NCBI GenBank assembly: GCA_003153075.1
Contig: PMBW01000284.1
Span: forward strand, 5,864-13,359
Source of the DNA: Dehalococcoidia bacterium
GTDB taxonomy: Bacteria; Chloroflexota; Dehalococcoidia; Dehalococcoidales; Fen-1064
Direction of reading: 5' to 3'
DNA length: 7,496 nucleotides
Shown here: positions 1-7,000 of the stretch, in pieces
Layout of the letters: each line of letters starts with the position of its first letter
How positions within the stretch are numbered: position 1 is the first letter of the stretch
The notes under the pieces: model-generated
Database searches by the model: none
The model's input: only the letters and a program-made list of their open reading frames with translations
Told to the model about the DNA's origin: nothing
Made by a program: the position numbers and the translations under genes

Positions 1-4
1 GCTA

Positions 5-33
5 TTGACAAATTTTGACTACAATGTTAAGCT
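5..33 (+). promoter_or_regulatory. possible promoter for the solute-binding protein gene
   Basis: A perfect -35 hexamer TTGACA (5-10) is followed after 17 bases by TAAGCT (28-33), which keeps the first, second and last bases of the -10 consensus but only 3 of 6 overall. It would give a leader of about 230 bases before the start codon at 271. The rest of the 1-270 stretch shows no convincing gene: an in-frame TTG at 118 would only lengthen the lipoprotein upstream of its signal peptide. A second -10-like TATGAT (46-51) has no fitting -35. The call is weak because it depends on one good hexamer near the window edge. Confidence 0.3.
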
Positions 34-257
34 TTCGCTAATTCTTATGATTAAGTCTATGAGTATCCATATGGATTATCGTGAAGAACATTAATATCAT
101 AAGCAGAAGTAAACCTTTTGTCAATGGGAACAAAACAAAACAGGTTGCCACCCGGAGAAAAACCAGCCATGCTGAAAACAATTCAGCGGGGGAAATTTTT
201 CAAGACATTGCTCCAAGGAATTAACAGGAAAATATATTATCGAAGTTACTCAACAAG

Positions 258-270
258 AAAGGAGGTTGAA
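258..270 (+). promoter_or_regulatory. ribosome-binding site that fixes the start at 271
   Basis: AAAGGAGG (258-265) lies 5 bases before the ATG at 271. It is a near-perfect anti-16S match, and the ATG opens directly into a lipoprotein signal peptide. This decides for 271 over the in-frame TTG at 118, which would place 51 basic, non-secretory residues ahead of the signal. Confidence 0.85.
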
Positions 271-2106
271 ATGCAAAGAAAATCCATGTGGGTTCTGCTA
301 ACCTGTGCGCTGATAGCATCGCTGATTTTGGCATCCTGCAGCACTTCGACATCGACACAGGCGACAACAAAAACCCAGTCTACCACCACAACCACATCTA
401 CTACGCAGGTAACGACAGCCCGACCAACCACGACCTCAACACCAGTGGTAACCACAACTGCGACCACCACCGCGGCCAACTGGTGGAATGCACTCGGCAC
501 GCCGCAATACGGCGGCACGTTAAACTTCCGCATGAACGCCAACCCCGCCGGTTTTGACGCCTATTACGCCCGCGCCGCGCCGTGGGATATTTTCCAGTCA
601 ACAATGGGTGGAATCAACTGGACGGTCAGTCCCGATGTATGGGACTATAAGGGAAAATGGGCTCCGGATGACATCAAAGTAGGAGATGTGGTAGATACCT
701 ACGAGATCCCGGATCTTTCTACAATTATTTTTCACCTGCGCCAGGGGATCCATTTTGCGCTGGATACCACCAGCCCGGCCAGCATACTGGTCGGCGGAAG
801 GGAAATGACGTCCGATGACATCGTATATACTTTCAACCGTTTCAACGGTCTCGCCGGCTTCAAGCCGTCGGTGTCTAAAAATGCGCAAATGTCCACTCTG
901 ACATCGGTCACCGCCAAGGACAAGTACACCGCGGTGTTCAAGTTTTCAGCGCCATCCGCAGCTTATTTCGATGCGATCATGGACCCTGTAACATCCAACG
1001 CCATCATCCCGCACGAAGTTGTGGAAAAATACGGTGACATGAACAACTGGCGTAACGTGGTCGGCAGCGGCGCCTACATGCTGCAGGATTACGTTTCCGG
1101 CAGCTCCGGGACATTCGTCAGAAACCCCAACTATTTTGGTTATGATGAGCGTTACCCGAAGAACCGCCTGCCCTACATTGACAAGATAAGCCTGCTAATT
1201 ATTCCCGATACGCAAACCGCGCTTGCGGCAGTCCGAACAGGTAAGGTTGATGTGATGGAAACGTTGACGCTTGATCAGCGCACCACTATACAAAAGGACA
1301 GCCCGCAGCTTGTGTGGCAAACCCGTCCGAATGCAGGATACGCAATCCAAGAACGAAACGACAAGGCTCCCTTTACCGACATCAGGGTGCGGCAAGCCAT
1401 GGATCAGGCAATAGATATACCTACGATAGCCAAGACTTACTTTGGCGGCAGTGTACCGGGGGTGCCCGTTGGTATCGTATCAACAAGCATGGCAGGATGG
1501 TATATTCCATACGACCAATGGCCGCAATCTTTGAAAGACCAGTACGCCTATAACCCAACGGCGGCCAAGCAGCTGCTGGCGGCAGCAGGTTTCCCAAGCG
1601 GATTTAAGACGAACATATTGGTGCCTACTAACGAAGACGTGGGTCTCATGGAAATATATAAGTCCTACTTTTCAGCAGTTGGCATCGATATGACCATCAA
1701 ATTGATGGACTACCCAACTTTCTATGCAACCACAACTGCCCACAACTTTGACCAGATGAGCATCCAGCTGCCGATCGGTGTTCTGGCGGCGCCAAGCAGG
1801 CTGATGGAGACCTTCCATTCGACCAGCTTCACGAACTACTGCATCGTAAATGACCCCGGGTACGACGCGCTGGTGGACAAATTCTACGCTACTCCTGATA
1901 TCCCGGGACAAAAATTGCTGGTACAGCAGGCAGATATGTACGCCTTTACTCATCACTTCCAGGTGCAGGCGCTGCCAACAGTTGAGAATATCGCCTACCA
2001 GGCGTGGTTTAAGGGTTGGCATGGTGAGGTGTTCGGTTATTGGTCGAAGCGGTCATTTGCCCGCTACTGGATAGACCAGTCCCTCAAGAAAACAATGGGA
2101 TATTAA
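271..2106 (+). CDS. ABC transporter substrate-binding lipoprotein, family 5 (peptide/nickel type)
   Basis: This is the extracytoplasmic binding protein of an ABC importer of the oligopeptide/dipeptide/nickel class (SBP_bac_5); it captures a ligand outside the membrane and hands it to a permease. The protein has 611 residues. Residues 1-22 are a lipoprotein signal (MQRK, hydrophobic core, then L20-A-S-C23), so Cys23 should be lipidated. Residues 24-68 are a Thr/Ser-rich, low-complexity tether. The mature domain starts near 78 (YGGTLNF). Family landmarks are the strand and loop at 148-162 (STIIFHLRQGIHF), MTSDDIVYTFNRF (179-191), GSGAYML (265-271), RNPNYF (284-289), the FTDIRVRQAMDQAID segment (368-382) and YNPTAAKQLLAAAGF (427-441). 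Length and motif order fit a complete protein. The ligand cannot be read from sequence; peptides are the family default, but sugars, nickel and other solutes occur. No permease or ATPase gene lies downstream, where the gene meets a terminator, so partners must be upstream of the window or elsewhere. Confidence 0.93.
   Translation: MQRKSMWVLLTCALIASLILASCSTSTSTQATTKTQSTTTTTSTTQVTTARPTTTSTPVVTTTATTTAANWWNALGTPQYGGTLNFRMNANPAGFDAYYARAAPWDIFQSTMGGINWTVSPDVWDYKGKWAPDDIKVGDVVDTYEIPDLSTIIFHLRQGIHFALDTTSPASILVGGREMTSDDIVYTFNRFNGLAGFKPSVSKNAQMSTLTSVTAKDKYTAVFKFSAPSAAYFDAIMDPVTSNAIIPHEVVEKYGDMNNWRNVVGSGAYMLQDYVSGSSGTFVRNPNYFGYDERYPKNRLPYIDKISLLIIPDTQTALAAVRTGKVDVMETLTLDQRTTIQKDSPQLVWQTRPNAGYAIQERNDKAPFTDIRVRQAMDQAIDIPTIAKTYFGGSVPGVPVGIVSTSMAGWYIPYDQWPQSLKDQYAYNPTAAKQLLAAAGFPSGFKTNILVPTNEDVGLMEIYKSYFSAVGIDMTIKLMDYPTFYATTTAHNFDQMSIQLPIGVLAAPSRLMETFHSTSFTNYCIVNDPGYDALVDKFYATPDIPGQKLLVQQADMYAFTHHFQVQALPTVENIAYQAWFKGWHGEVFGYWSKRSFARYWIDQSLKKTMGY
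340..480 (+). repeat. ACC/ACA-rich low-complexity tract coding the Thr-rich tether
   Basis: The stretch is dominated by ACC, ACA, ACT and ACG codons and encodes about 45 residues that are mostly Thr and Ser, between the lipidated Cys and the folded binding domain. It is a flexible spacer and a likely O-glycosylation target in species that have such systems. Being simple-sequence DNA it may vary in length between strains. Its bias also creates long spurious ORFs in other frames. Confidence 0.75.
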
Positions 2107-2127
2107 TTTATCTTCCGTTACTTACTT

Positions 2128-2166
2128 AAAAAAGGAGCCTCAGAAAAAATCTGAGGCTCCTTTTTG
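2128..2166. terminator. bidirectional intrinsic terminator between convergent genes
   Basis: A 15-bp perfect stem pairs 2129-2143 with 2151-2165 around a 7-base A-rich loop (2144-2150). The GC-rich core is GGAGCCTCAG / CTGAGGCTCC. On the + strand the stem runs into TTTTTGTTTT (2161-2170), and on the - strand the A-tract 2128-2133 reads as a U-tract, so it can stop both the binding-protein transcript (stop codon ends at 2106) and the MarR transcript (stop codon at 2212-2214). Confidence 0.93.
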
Positions 2167-2211
2167 TTTTGGATTCAACTATGCGGTGTATTAATGATTA
2201 TGGTAAACAGC

Positions 2212-2661
2212 TTATTTGGAAATATATTTTTCCGCGCGGATAGACATCTGCTGAAACATCAATTTAGTTTGTTCCCGCTCCTGGTGTGTCAAAAACGAAA
2301 ATATTTCATCAAACGATTTACTCTTGCCGGCGACTTTGATCATCTGAAGGCCTTTATCGGTCAATTGCAAGCGAATAAGGTTCGATTTCGGGGTATCCTG
2401 GATCCTTTCGATCAATCCGTCTCTTTCCATACTGATAGCCTGTTTGGTGATCACGCTGACTTTGCGGTCAACTTCCCTGGCTACCGCTGCTAAGGTTGCC
2501 TGCTTGCCCAGATCTTTGATGGTGCGCAAAACATGCGTCTGGCGGTGGGGAACACGGTACTGATTCAATTCCCGCTGCCGGGCTAATTCTACGGAGTGAT
2601 GGGCCTTCCCGAAAAACAGCCACAGCTCGAAATTTGATTCCGATAAAGTTTGCTTTTTCAT
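2212..2661 (-). CDS. MarR-family transcriptional regulator
   Basis: A DNA-binding repressor or activator of the MarR winged-helix class, which acts as a cytosolic dimer. It has 149 residues, the usual family length. Residues 10-35 form the N-terminal dimerisation helix. The winged helix-turn-helix covers about 40-105: helices at 42-52 and 56-64 (TLAAVAREV), recognition helix about 67-79 (KVSVITKQAISME), then DGLIER (81-86) and the wing with LTDKG (100-104). Helices at 113-146 complete the dimer interface. The wing reads DTPKSNLIRLQLTDKG and lacks the usual Asp-x-Arg pair with a second Asp/Arg, so the wing contacts may be unusual. AAGGAAA lies about 9 bases before the ATG and sets the start. 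It has its own extended -10 promoter and converges with the binding-protein gene across a shared terminator. Its target genes and effector are unknown; autoregulation is the simplest guess. Confidence 0.9.
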   Translation of the reverse strand: MKKQTLSESNFELWLFFGKAHHSVELARQRELNQYRVPHRQTHVLRTIKDLGKQATLAAVAREVDRKVSVITKQAISMERDGLIERIQDTPKSNLIRLQLTDKGLQMIKVAGKSKSFDEIFSFLTHQEREQTKLMFQQMSIRAEKYISK

Positions 2662-2690
2662 ATTATTCGATTTCCTTAAAATAACACGTT

Positions 2691-2708
2691 GTTGTATTAC
2701 GATACGAA
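2691..2708 (-). promoter_or_regulatory. candidate MarR operator in the 5' leader of the regulator gene
   Basis: GTTGTAT (2691-2697) and ATACGAA (2702-2708) form an imperfect inverted repeat with a 4-base centre TACG; 5 of 7 positions match and the inner GTAT/ATAC arms are perfect. It falls a few bases downstream of the predicted transcription start, where MarR-type repressors often bind. The symmetry alone is weak, so the call leans on position. Confidence 0.33.
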
Positions 2709-2718
2709 TCTTAAATGG

Positions 2719-2727
2719 ATTATATCA
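2719..2727 (-). promoter_or_regulatory. extended -10 promoter of the MarR gene
   Basis: Read on the - strand the bases give TGATATAAT: a perfect TATAAT hexamer (2719-2724) with the TGn extension (2725-2727). The best -35 at an 18-base spacing is TGCACT (2743-2748), only 3 of 6 matches, which is tolerable for an extended -10 promoter. The start of transcription would be near 2712, giving a leader of about 50 bases to the ATG at 2661. Confidence 0.6.
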
Positions 2728-2753
2728 TAAGAACGGCTACTGAGTGCATTGAT

Positions 2754-2779
2754 ATTCCCTATGAACATTCATACGGAAT
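2754..2779. repeat. 26-bp imperfect palindrome upstream of the MarR promoter
   Basis: The arms ATTCCCTATGAA (2754-2765) and TTCATACGGAAT (2768-2779) pair at 11 of 12 positions (only C2759/C2774 fails) around the central CA. It sits just upstream of the expected -35 region of the MarR promoter and about 50 bases beyond the stop codon of the PAC2 gene. It is AT-rich with a 2-base loop and lacks a U-tract on the - strand, so a protein-binding dyad is likelier than a terminator for PAC2. On the + strand TTTTT follows, but no + gene reads into it. Confidence 0.55.
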
Positions 2780-2829
2780 TTTTAGTACGAAGATACCAAC
2801 ATTTAATGGAAAAATACACAATAGCGTAA

Positions 2830-3711
2830 TTAATCTTGGCGGAACCTGTTTTCCATTTCTTTCAGGAAGTTCTCTATCTCCGGTGACAACGCGGGCATTT
2901 CTTTCTTCCGGCGGGTGGCCGACTGGGCGTCGTAATAGGTTTCCAGGTGGGTGACAACATCTTTCAGCTTACGGCTCCGGTTGACCTCGACATCGATGTC
3001 TTTGAGCTGCTGCGCCGCCCGATGCAGAATAGCCTCTCCCACGGGAATCCCATATAATTTATTGATGACTTCCAGCAGCCTGACCTGCCCGGAATAGTCC
3101 TTTTCCAGCTGGGTATATTGCGGCAGACGCACCATGATATTAACGGTTTCGATACCCATTTTGACCGCTTCCTGGGAGATCAGCGAGCAAATGGTCGTCG
3201 GGCCTTCGTAAGAGCTGGCAGTCAACCCTGTTTTTTCCAGATCTGCCGAGGCGTTTCCCCCAACAATGGAACCGGTCACGAGCAGCGGGCGGGAATGCGG
3301 CACCATGTCATACATACTGCCCAGAAGGCAATAGCGCCGGACGCCGAAGCTTTTCAGCAACTGCACCACCGAGCTGATGTACCGCTCGGCGAAAATGTTC
3401 GGTTCCAGCATATTAATAAAAATAAAGTCAGGCCCCGTTTCCCGTTTTGCAAAAGTAATAATCGTATTAGGGATAATGATCTCGCGATTGCCCATTTTGT
3501 ACCGCGCGACCGGCCGGTAACGGGTGAAATCAAAAAAAGTGCCCGGGCGGCTGATTTTACCTAATTGTTCCGCGGAAAGACAGGATTCCAGCGCACTGAG
3601 CGCCAGCGTGGCGGAATTCCCGGCATCCGTCCAGGGGCGCAATACGGCGACGGCATGCGGGTCATTTAAAACCGGCGCCGGTTCAACAATGTCAAAGATA
3701 CCAAGTCTCAT
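2830..3711 (-). CDS. PAC2-family protein
   Basis: A soluble protein of the PAC2 family, named after eukaryotic proteasome assembly chaperone 2; bacterial and archaeal members share the fold but mostly have no proven role. It has 293 residues. Landmarks: RPWTDAGN (25-32), matching the family's Gly-Trp-x-Asp-Ala-Gly-Asn turn; FIFINMLEPNIF (96-107); LLGSMYDMVPHSRP (129-142), the conserved Gly-rich loop and HxR; SYEGPTTICSLISQEAVKMGI (167-187); LPQY (196-199), where many members have PHY; and LLEVINKLYGIPV (212-224). The tail from about 228 to 293 is charged and helical, possibly coiled coil, as in longer bacterial members. The ATG at 3711 is the only start between the in-frame TAA seven codons upstream and the conserved core, and it has no clear Shine-Dalgarno, so expression may be low or leaderless. 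The spacing of 168 bases to the MarR gene, with a promoter between, argues against an obligate operon. Confidence 0.92.
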   Translation of the reverse strand: MRLGIFDIVEPAPVLNDPHAVAVLRPWTDAGNSATLALSALESCLSAEQLGKISRPGTFFDFTRYRPVARYKMGNREIIIPNTIITFAKRETGPDFIFINMLEPNIFAERYISSVVQLLKSFGVRRYCLLGSMYDMVPHSRPLLVTGSIVGGNASADLEKTGLTASSYEGPTTICSLISQEAVKMGIETVNIMVRLPQYTQLEKDYSGQVRLLEVINKLYGIPVGEAILHRAAQQLKDIDVEVNRSRKLKDVVTHLETYYDAQSATRRKKEMPALSPEIENFLKEMENRFRQD

Positions 3712-3802
3712 AGCTTCATAGTAACAGAGTTAAGTGATTGAGTAAAACAGACGCACCTTAATATATGAAAGATTCCATTGCAAAAAAATACTGCCGCCGC
3801 TA

Positions 3803-3830
3803 TTGACTTTCACAGGCACGGGTGTTTAAT
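3803..3830 (+). promoter_or_regulatory. distal rightward promoter candidate
   Basis: TTGACT (3803-3808, 5 of 6) and TTTAAT (3825-3830, 5 of 6) are separated by 16 bases. Transcription would start near 3837, about 258 bases ahead of the surface-protein ATG, and exactly where the hairpin at 3837-3890 begins. It could be a second promoter for the same gene or drive a short RNA. Confidence 0.45.
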
Positions 3831-3836
3831 AAAATT

Positions 3837-3890
3837 AGGGGTATAATAAAATTTTTTACACAGGCGAGGTTAAGCCTGAAAATTGCCCCT
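3837..3890 (+). repeat. imperfect hairpin beginning at the distal promoter's predicted start
   Basis: Three nested stems line up: AGGGG (3837-3841) with CCCCT (3886-3890), AATTTT (3850-3855) with AAAATT (3879-3884), and CAGGC (3861-3865) with GCCTG (3874-3878) around an 8-base loop. Internal loops of 8 and 5 bases interrupt the left side. No U-tract follows, so it is not an intrinsic terminator. It could be a 5' leader structure, but the pairing is modest and AT-rich in the middle. Confidence 0.3.
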
Positions 3891-3954
3891 TAAAAATGAA
3901 AACAAAATGAAACAGTACTTTTGTTTCGAGTTTTAGCTTCGATTGCGGACAAAA

Positions 3955-3981
3955 TAATCAATCTTAAGTAGTGATTGATTA
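3955..3981. promoter_or_regulatory. candidate operator over the -35 box of the surface-protein promoter
   Basis: TAATCAATC (3955-3963) and GATTGATTA (3973-3981) are perfect 9-base inverted arms separated by 9 bases, about two helical turns centre to centre. The right arm contains the -35 hexamer of the promoter at 3975-4003, so a dimeric protein bound here would block or modulate RNA polymerase. Such a repeat could arise by chance somewhere in a window this size; its position is what makes it credible. Confidence 0.45.
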
Positions 3982-4003
3982 GCTGTTATTTTTAAGCTAT
4001 AAT
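3975..4003 (+). promoter_or_regulatory. proximal promoter of the surface-protein gene
   Basis: TTGATT (3975-3980; the conserved TTGA is intact) and a perfect TATAAT (3998-4003) stand exactly 17 bases apart. Transcription would start near 4010, leaving a leader of about 85 bases before the ATG at 4095. This is the best promoter in the window. Confidence 0.68.
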
Positions 4004-4079
4004 CAGGGCAATTAATGTTAATAACTGATAAGATTAATTTACGTATATCCTGTGAATAAAAACAATACTGACAGAAAGC

Positions 4080-4094
4080 GGAGGTCCTGATATT
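4080..4094 (+). promoter_or_regulatory. ribosome-binding site of the surface-protein gene
   Basis: GGAGG (4080-4084) lies 10 bases before the ATG at 4095, which opens into a basic residue pair and a hydrophobic signal peptide. The site supports this start. Confidence 0.75.
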
Positions 4095-7000
4095 ATGCGC
4101 AGAATTTTAAAATTTGCGGGTGTGTTATTGATCCTGGAGTTATTGGCCTGTATGTTTGTTTTCACGCCGGTGCAGGCGGCGATAGGCACCACCATTACAT
4201 TAAGCACTTCGTCCGGTTCTCCCGGTACGACGGTCACTGTCTCAGGAACCTGTGCATTAGGAGATACAGTTACGGTTAGCTTCGACACGATACCGTTAGC
4301 ATCTTTGCCCGCTGCAACCGCCACAACCTGGAATACAGCAATCGTGATCCCATCGGCGGTAGCAGGTGCACACACGATATCCGCGAACGCAGCAACAGCC
4401 ATTACTGCATTTACGGTAGTCCCCAAGATCACCTTGAACAGAACGACGGGAACGACAGGGAATTCATTACAAGTAACGGGTAATGGTTTCGCGTATCCAT
4501 CCAATGTTAATGTTAACTTTAACAGTGTATTACAGACAACAGCTAACCCTGACACCAGCGGAAACTTCAGCGTAACTTTTAATGTTCCGGCGATCGCCTC
4601 CGGCACTTATCCGATCGCAGCTACCGATTCGGTCAATGCAACTATTACCGCCACCGCTAACTTCACCAATACAGTCGTCCCCACCATCACTATCACAAAA
4701 ACCAGCGGGACAGTGGGTACCGCTGTTACAGTTAACGGCAACGGTTTTGCCGCAAATGAGGGCAGCATCCAGGTGACTATGAGCGGCAATACAATACAGG
4801 GTAGTCCTACTGCTACGGCCCTTGCCAGCGGTACATGGACTCTTAATTTCAACGTTCCGGCAACGCCAGGCGGTTCTTACCAGATCGGGGCTTACGGCGG
4901 GACAACATTAGCAACTGCAGTAACAAACCAGGCTTTCACAGTGTTGCCCAACTTTACGCTGGGGAAAGCCAGCGGCGTACCGGGCACAGCAGTTACAGTA
5001 ACCGGCACCGGCTTTGCGGCGAACGAACAAGGTATCAAGTTAAACTGGGACGGCACCGATATAGCCGGTGTTTCAATTAATGCCCTTGCAACCGGGTCAT
5101 GGTCTGCCAGTTTTAACGTCCCGGGGGCTCCCGGAGGCGCACACAACGTAGGAGCCTATGGGCCAACGACAACTTCAGCCAACCCGGTTCCGTTTACCAT
5201 CGGGCCGAGCATCACCAGCAGCAAGGCAAACGGAATAATGGGGACACAGGTGACGGTAAACGGCTCAGGTTACGGCGCAGGCGAGAATGGTGTTACCGTT
5301 ACATTTGATACCACCACCGTAGCTACAGCAAATGCCGACCCCAACGGTGTTTGGACGGTGTCTTTCGCTGTACCGGAATCATTTGGCGGAACGCATGCTG
5401 TGGGAGCTAAAGGCGCAACTGCGGTAGGATTTACAACACTGCCGACATTATCTACAAATAAAACCGGCGGGAAAGCGGGGGACTCCATCACTGTAAGCGG
5501 TTCCGGTTTTGCTGCGAATGAAAGTAGTATTGTCGTAACATACGATGACAATCCGGTCAGCACGGGAATTACCGCCGGGGCTAACGGCTCCTGGAGTTCA
5601 ACCTTCACTATCCCCACTTCATCGGCCGGTACGCATACAATTAAAGCCAAAGGTTCGGTGACCCCGATTGTTAACGCAGGCAATACGAATTTTAAAGTCG
5701 CTTCAACGCTTAGTATCAGTCCAACGACCGGTAATATCGGGATGAAAGTTACAATAACCGGGGCAGGGTTTGCCGCAAACAGCATATTGACAGTCTCCTA
5801 TGACGGCAACGCAATCAATTCGATTCAGGGGAAAACTGACGATTCAGGTAATTTCACCCAGGATATCACTATTCCCAAGTCAGCTGCCGGTAACCGGGTT
5901 ATCAAAGTCACTGACGCCAGCAGTAATACCTTTTCGGCCAACTTTGTAGTGGAAAACACCCCGCCGCCGGTGCCTAACCCGATATCGCCCGCCGACGGCA
6001 CCAAACAAGGTCTGACCGGCAACATTACACCCGAATTTAAATGGACCTCAGTCACCGACCCGAGCGGTGTTTCCTATAATTTGCAGATCGACACCGACTC
6101 CGCTTTCCCCCATCCGCTACTAGAAAAAGACGGTTTAATCACCGCGCATTATACCTTGACGCAATCAGAAGCATTGCCCAAAGGGGAATACTTCTGGAGA
6201 GTGCAAGCGGTTGACGGCGCTTCTAACGGCAGCAACTGGTCGCAACCGATGACATTAACTTCCGGGATAATGTCCTCCGGGAGCCTGGTGCTGTACATAG
6301 TACTGGGAATCATCGTCATTGTCGCAATTGCGGTCGTTTTGATAATCCTCCTGAGAAAGAAGAAACCAGCGCCTGCACCTGCTGCCGCACAGGCACCTGC
6401 CGCTGCTCCGGAGATCGTGATCCCGGAAATGGTCAACGCAGAATACCGGACGGTAGAAGCCGACGACCCGACAAAGAGAAAAGCGCTGCCATGGAGATTG
6501 GCGCTGCCGCAGGCTACACAACCGGCGAAAGGCGGAAAAACCTTTACACCCGAGGAACAGGCCAGGTTGAAAGTAGCCATTGATTTTGCCAAAGCAATGC
6601 CGCTGCTGGAATGCGGCAACAACACCGACTGGTTGATCGAACTGGCGGAAAATGACGGCGGGAATGTTGCTTCCGCGGATCTTTACGCACAGTTATTGAA
6701 GGGTGATATTCAGGTACGCTATCAACCGGCCTGGGTACGCCATCCTACTTTCAATGATCTTCAAGACCTGCTGGAAGGGCAATCCGTTTTACAGGACCTT
6801 AATTCTTTTATCGACGCTGTGAACCGCACTGCTGCTGAAGCAACTCAGCTGCTGCGGAACATTTATAAAGATACCACCACCGAACTAAATGGAGACCTGC
6901 TGGATAACAACGGCTGGGGATTTATCTCCGGAGTTTATAACGATTCCGTGAGCTGGTTCCTCAGCAAGTACCTGCGCGAACCTTCCGACCGGGATTACAG

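Larger units (their letters stand above)
3712..4094. other. 383-base divergent intergenic region
   Basis: The gap separates the leftward PAC2 gene from the rightward surface-protein gene. It is AT-rich and contains no ORF worth calling; the longest ATG-led reading on the + strand (from 3908) is 9 codons. It holds two rightward promoter-like pairs, an imperfect hairpin and an inverted repeat, entered separately. An isolated TATAAT at 3842-3847 has no fitting -35. I could not find a convincing leftward promoter for PAC2: TATATT-like boxes around 3758-3765 on the - strand have only TTGCAA at 12-14 bases, which is too close. Confidence 0.7.

Noticed and set aside
65..76. Perfect 12-base palindrome ATCCATATGGAT in the leader region
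   Set aside because: A 6-base arm is expected once or twice by chance in a window this size, and it does not extend or align with a clear promoter.
118..270. In-frame N-terminal extension of the solute-binding protein from TTG at 118
   Set aside because: It would put 51 basic residues before a clean lipoprotein signal, and the strong AGGAGG sits directly before ATG 271.
246..604. Antisense and alternate-frame ORFs (Val-rich on the - strand, Asn/His-rich on the + strand) over the start of the binding-protein gene
   Set aside because: They are by-products of the ACC/ACA-rich Thr tract and carry no domain or ribosome-binding site.
3118..3564. + strand ORF of 148 codons inside the PAC2 gene
   Set aside because: The - strand frame matches PAC2 motifs throughout; the + frame matches nothing.
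3842..3847. Isolated perfect TATAAT
   Set aside because: No -35-like hexamer at 15-19 bases upstream and no TGn extension.
4140..4151. Lipobox-like L-L-A-C (residues 16-19) in the surface protein
   Set aside because: The hydrophobic core continues past the Cys to a good V-Q-A cleavage site, and Leu at the -2 position is not typical; type I signal cleavage is more likely.
4034..5785. Several long - strand ORFs opposite the Ig-like repeats
   Set aside because: Their Val/Ala/Pro-rich composition is the reverse reading of Thr/Gly/Asn codons repeated in the sense gene, and they break at each repeat boundary.
4095..5950. Tandem repeats as a possible CRISPR or recent DNA duplication
   Set aside because: The repeats are protein-level only, about 250 bases long, with many synonymous differences and no identical short repeat/spacer pattern.
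6149..6625. - strand ORF opposite the membrane helix and Pro/Ala linker
   Set aside because: Gly/Ala-rich reverse reading of the GCN/CCN linker codons, and the sense frame is clearly coding there.
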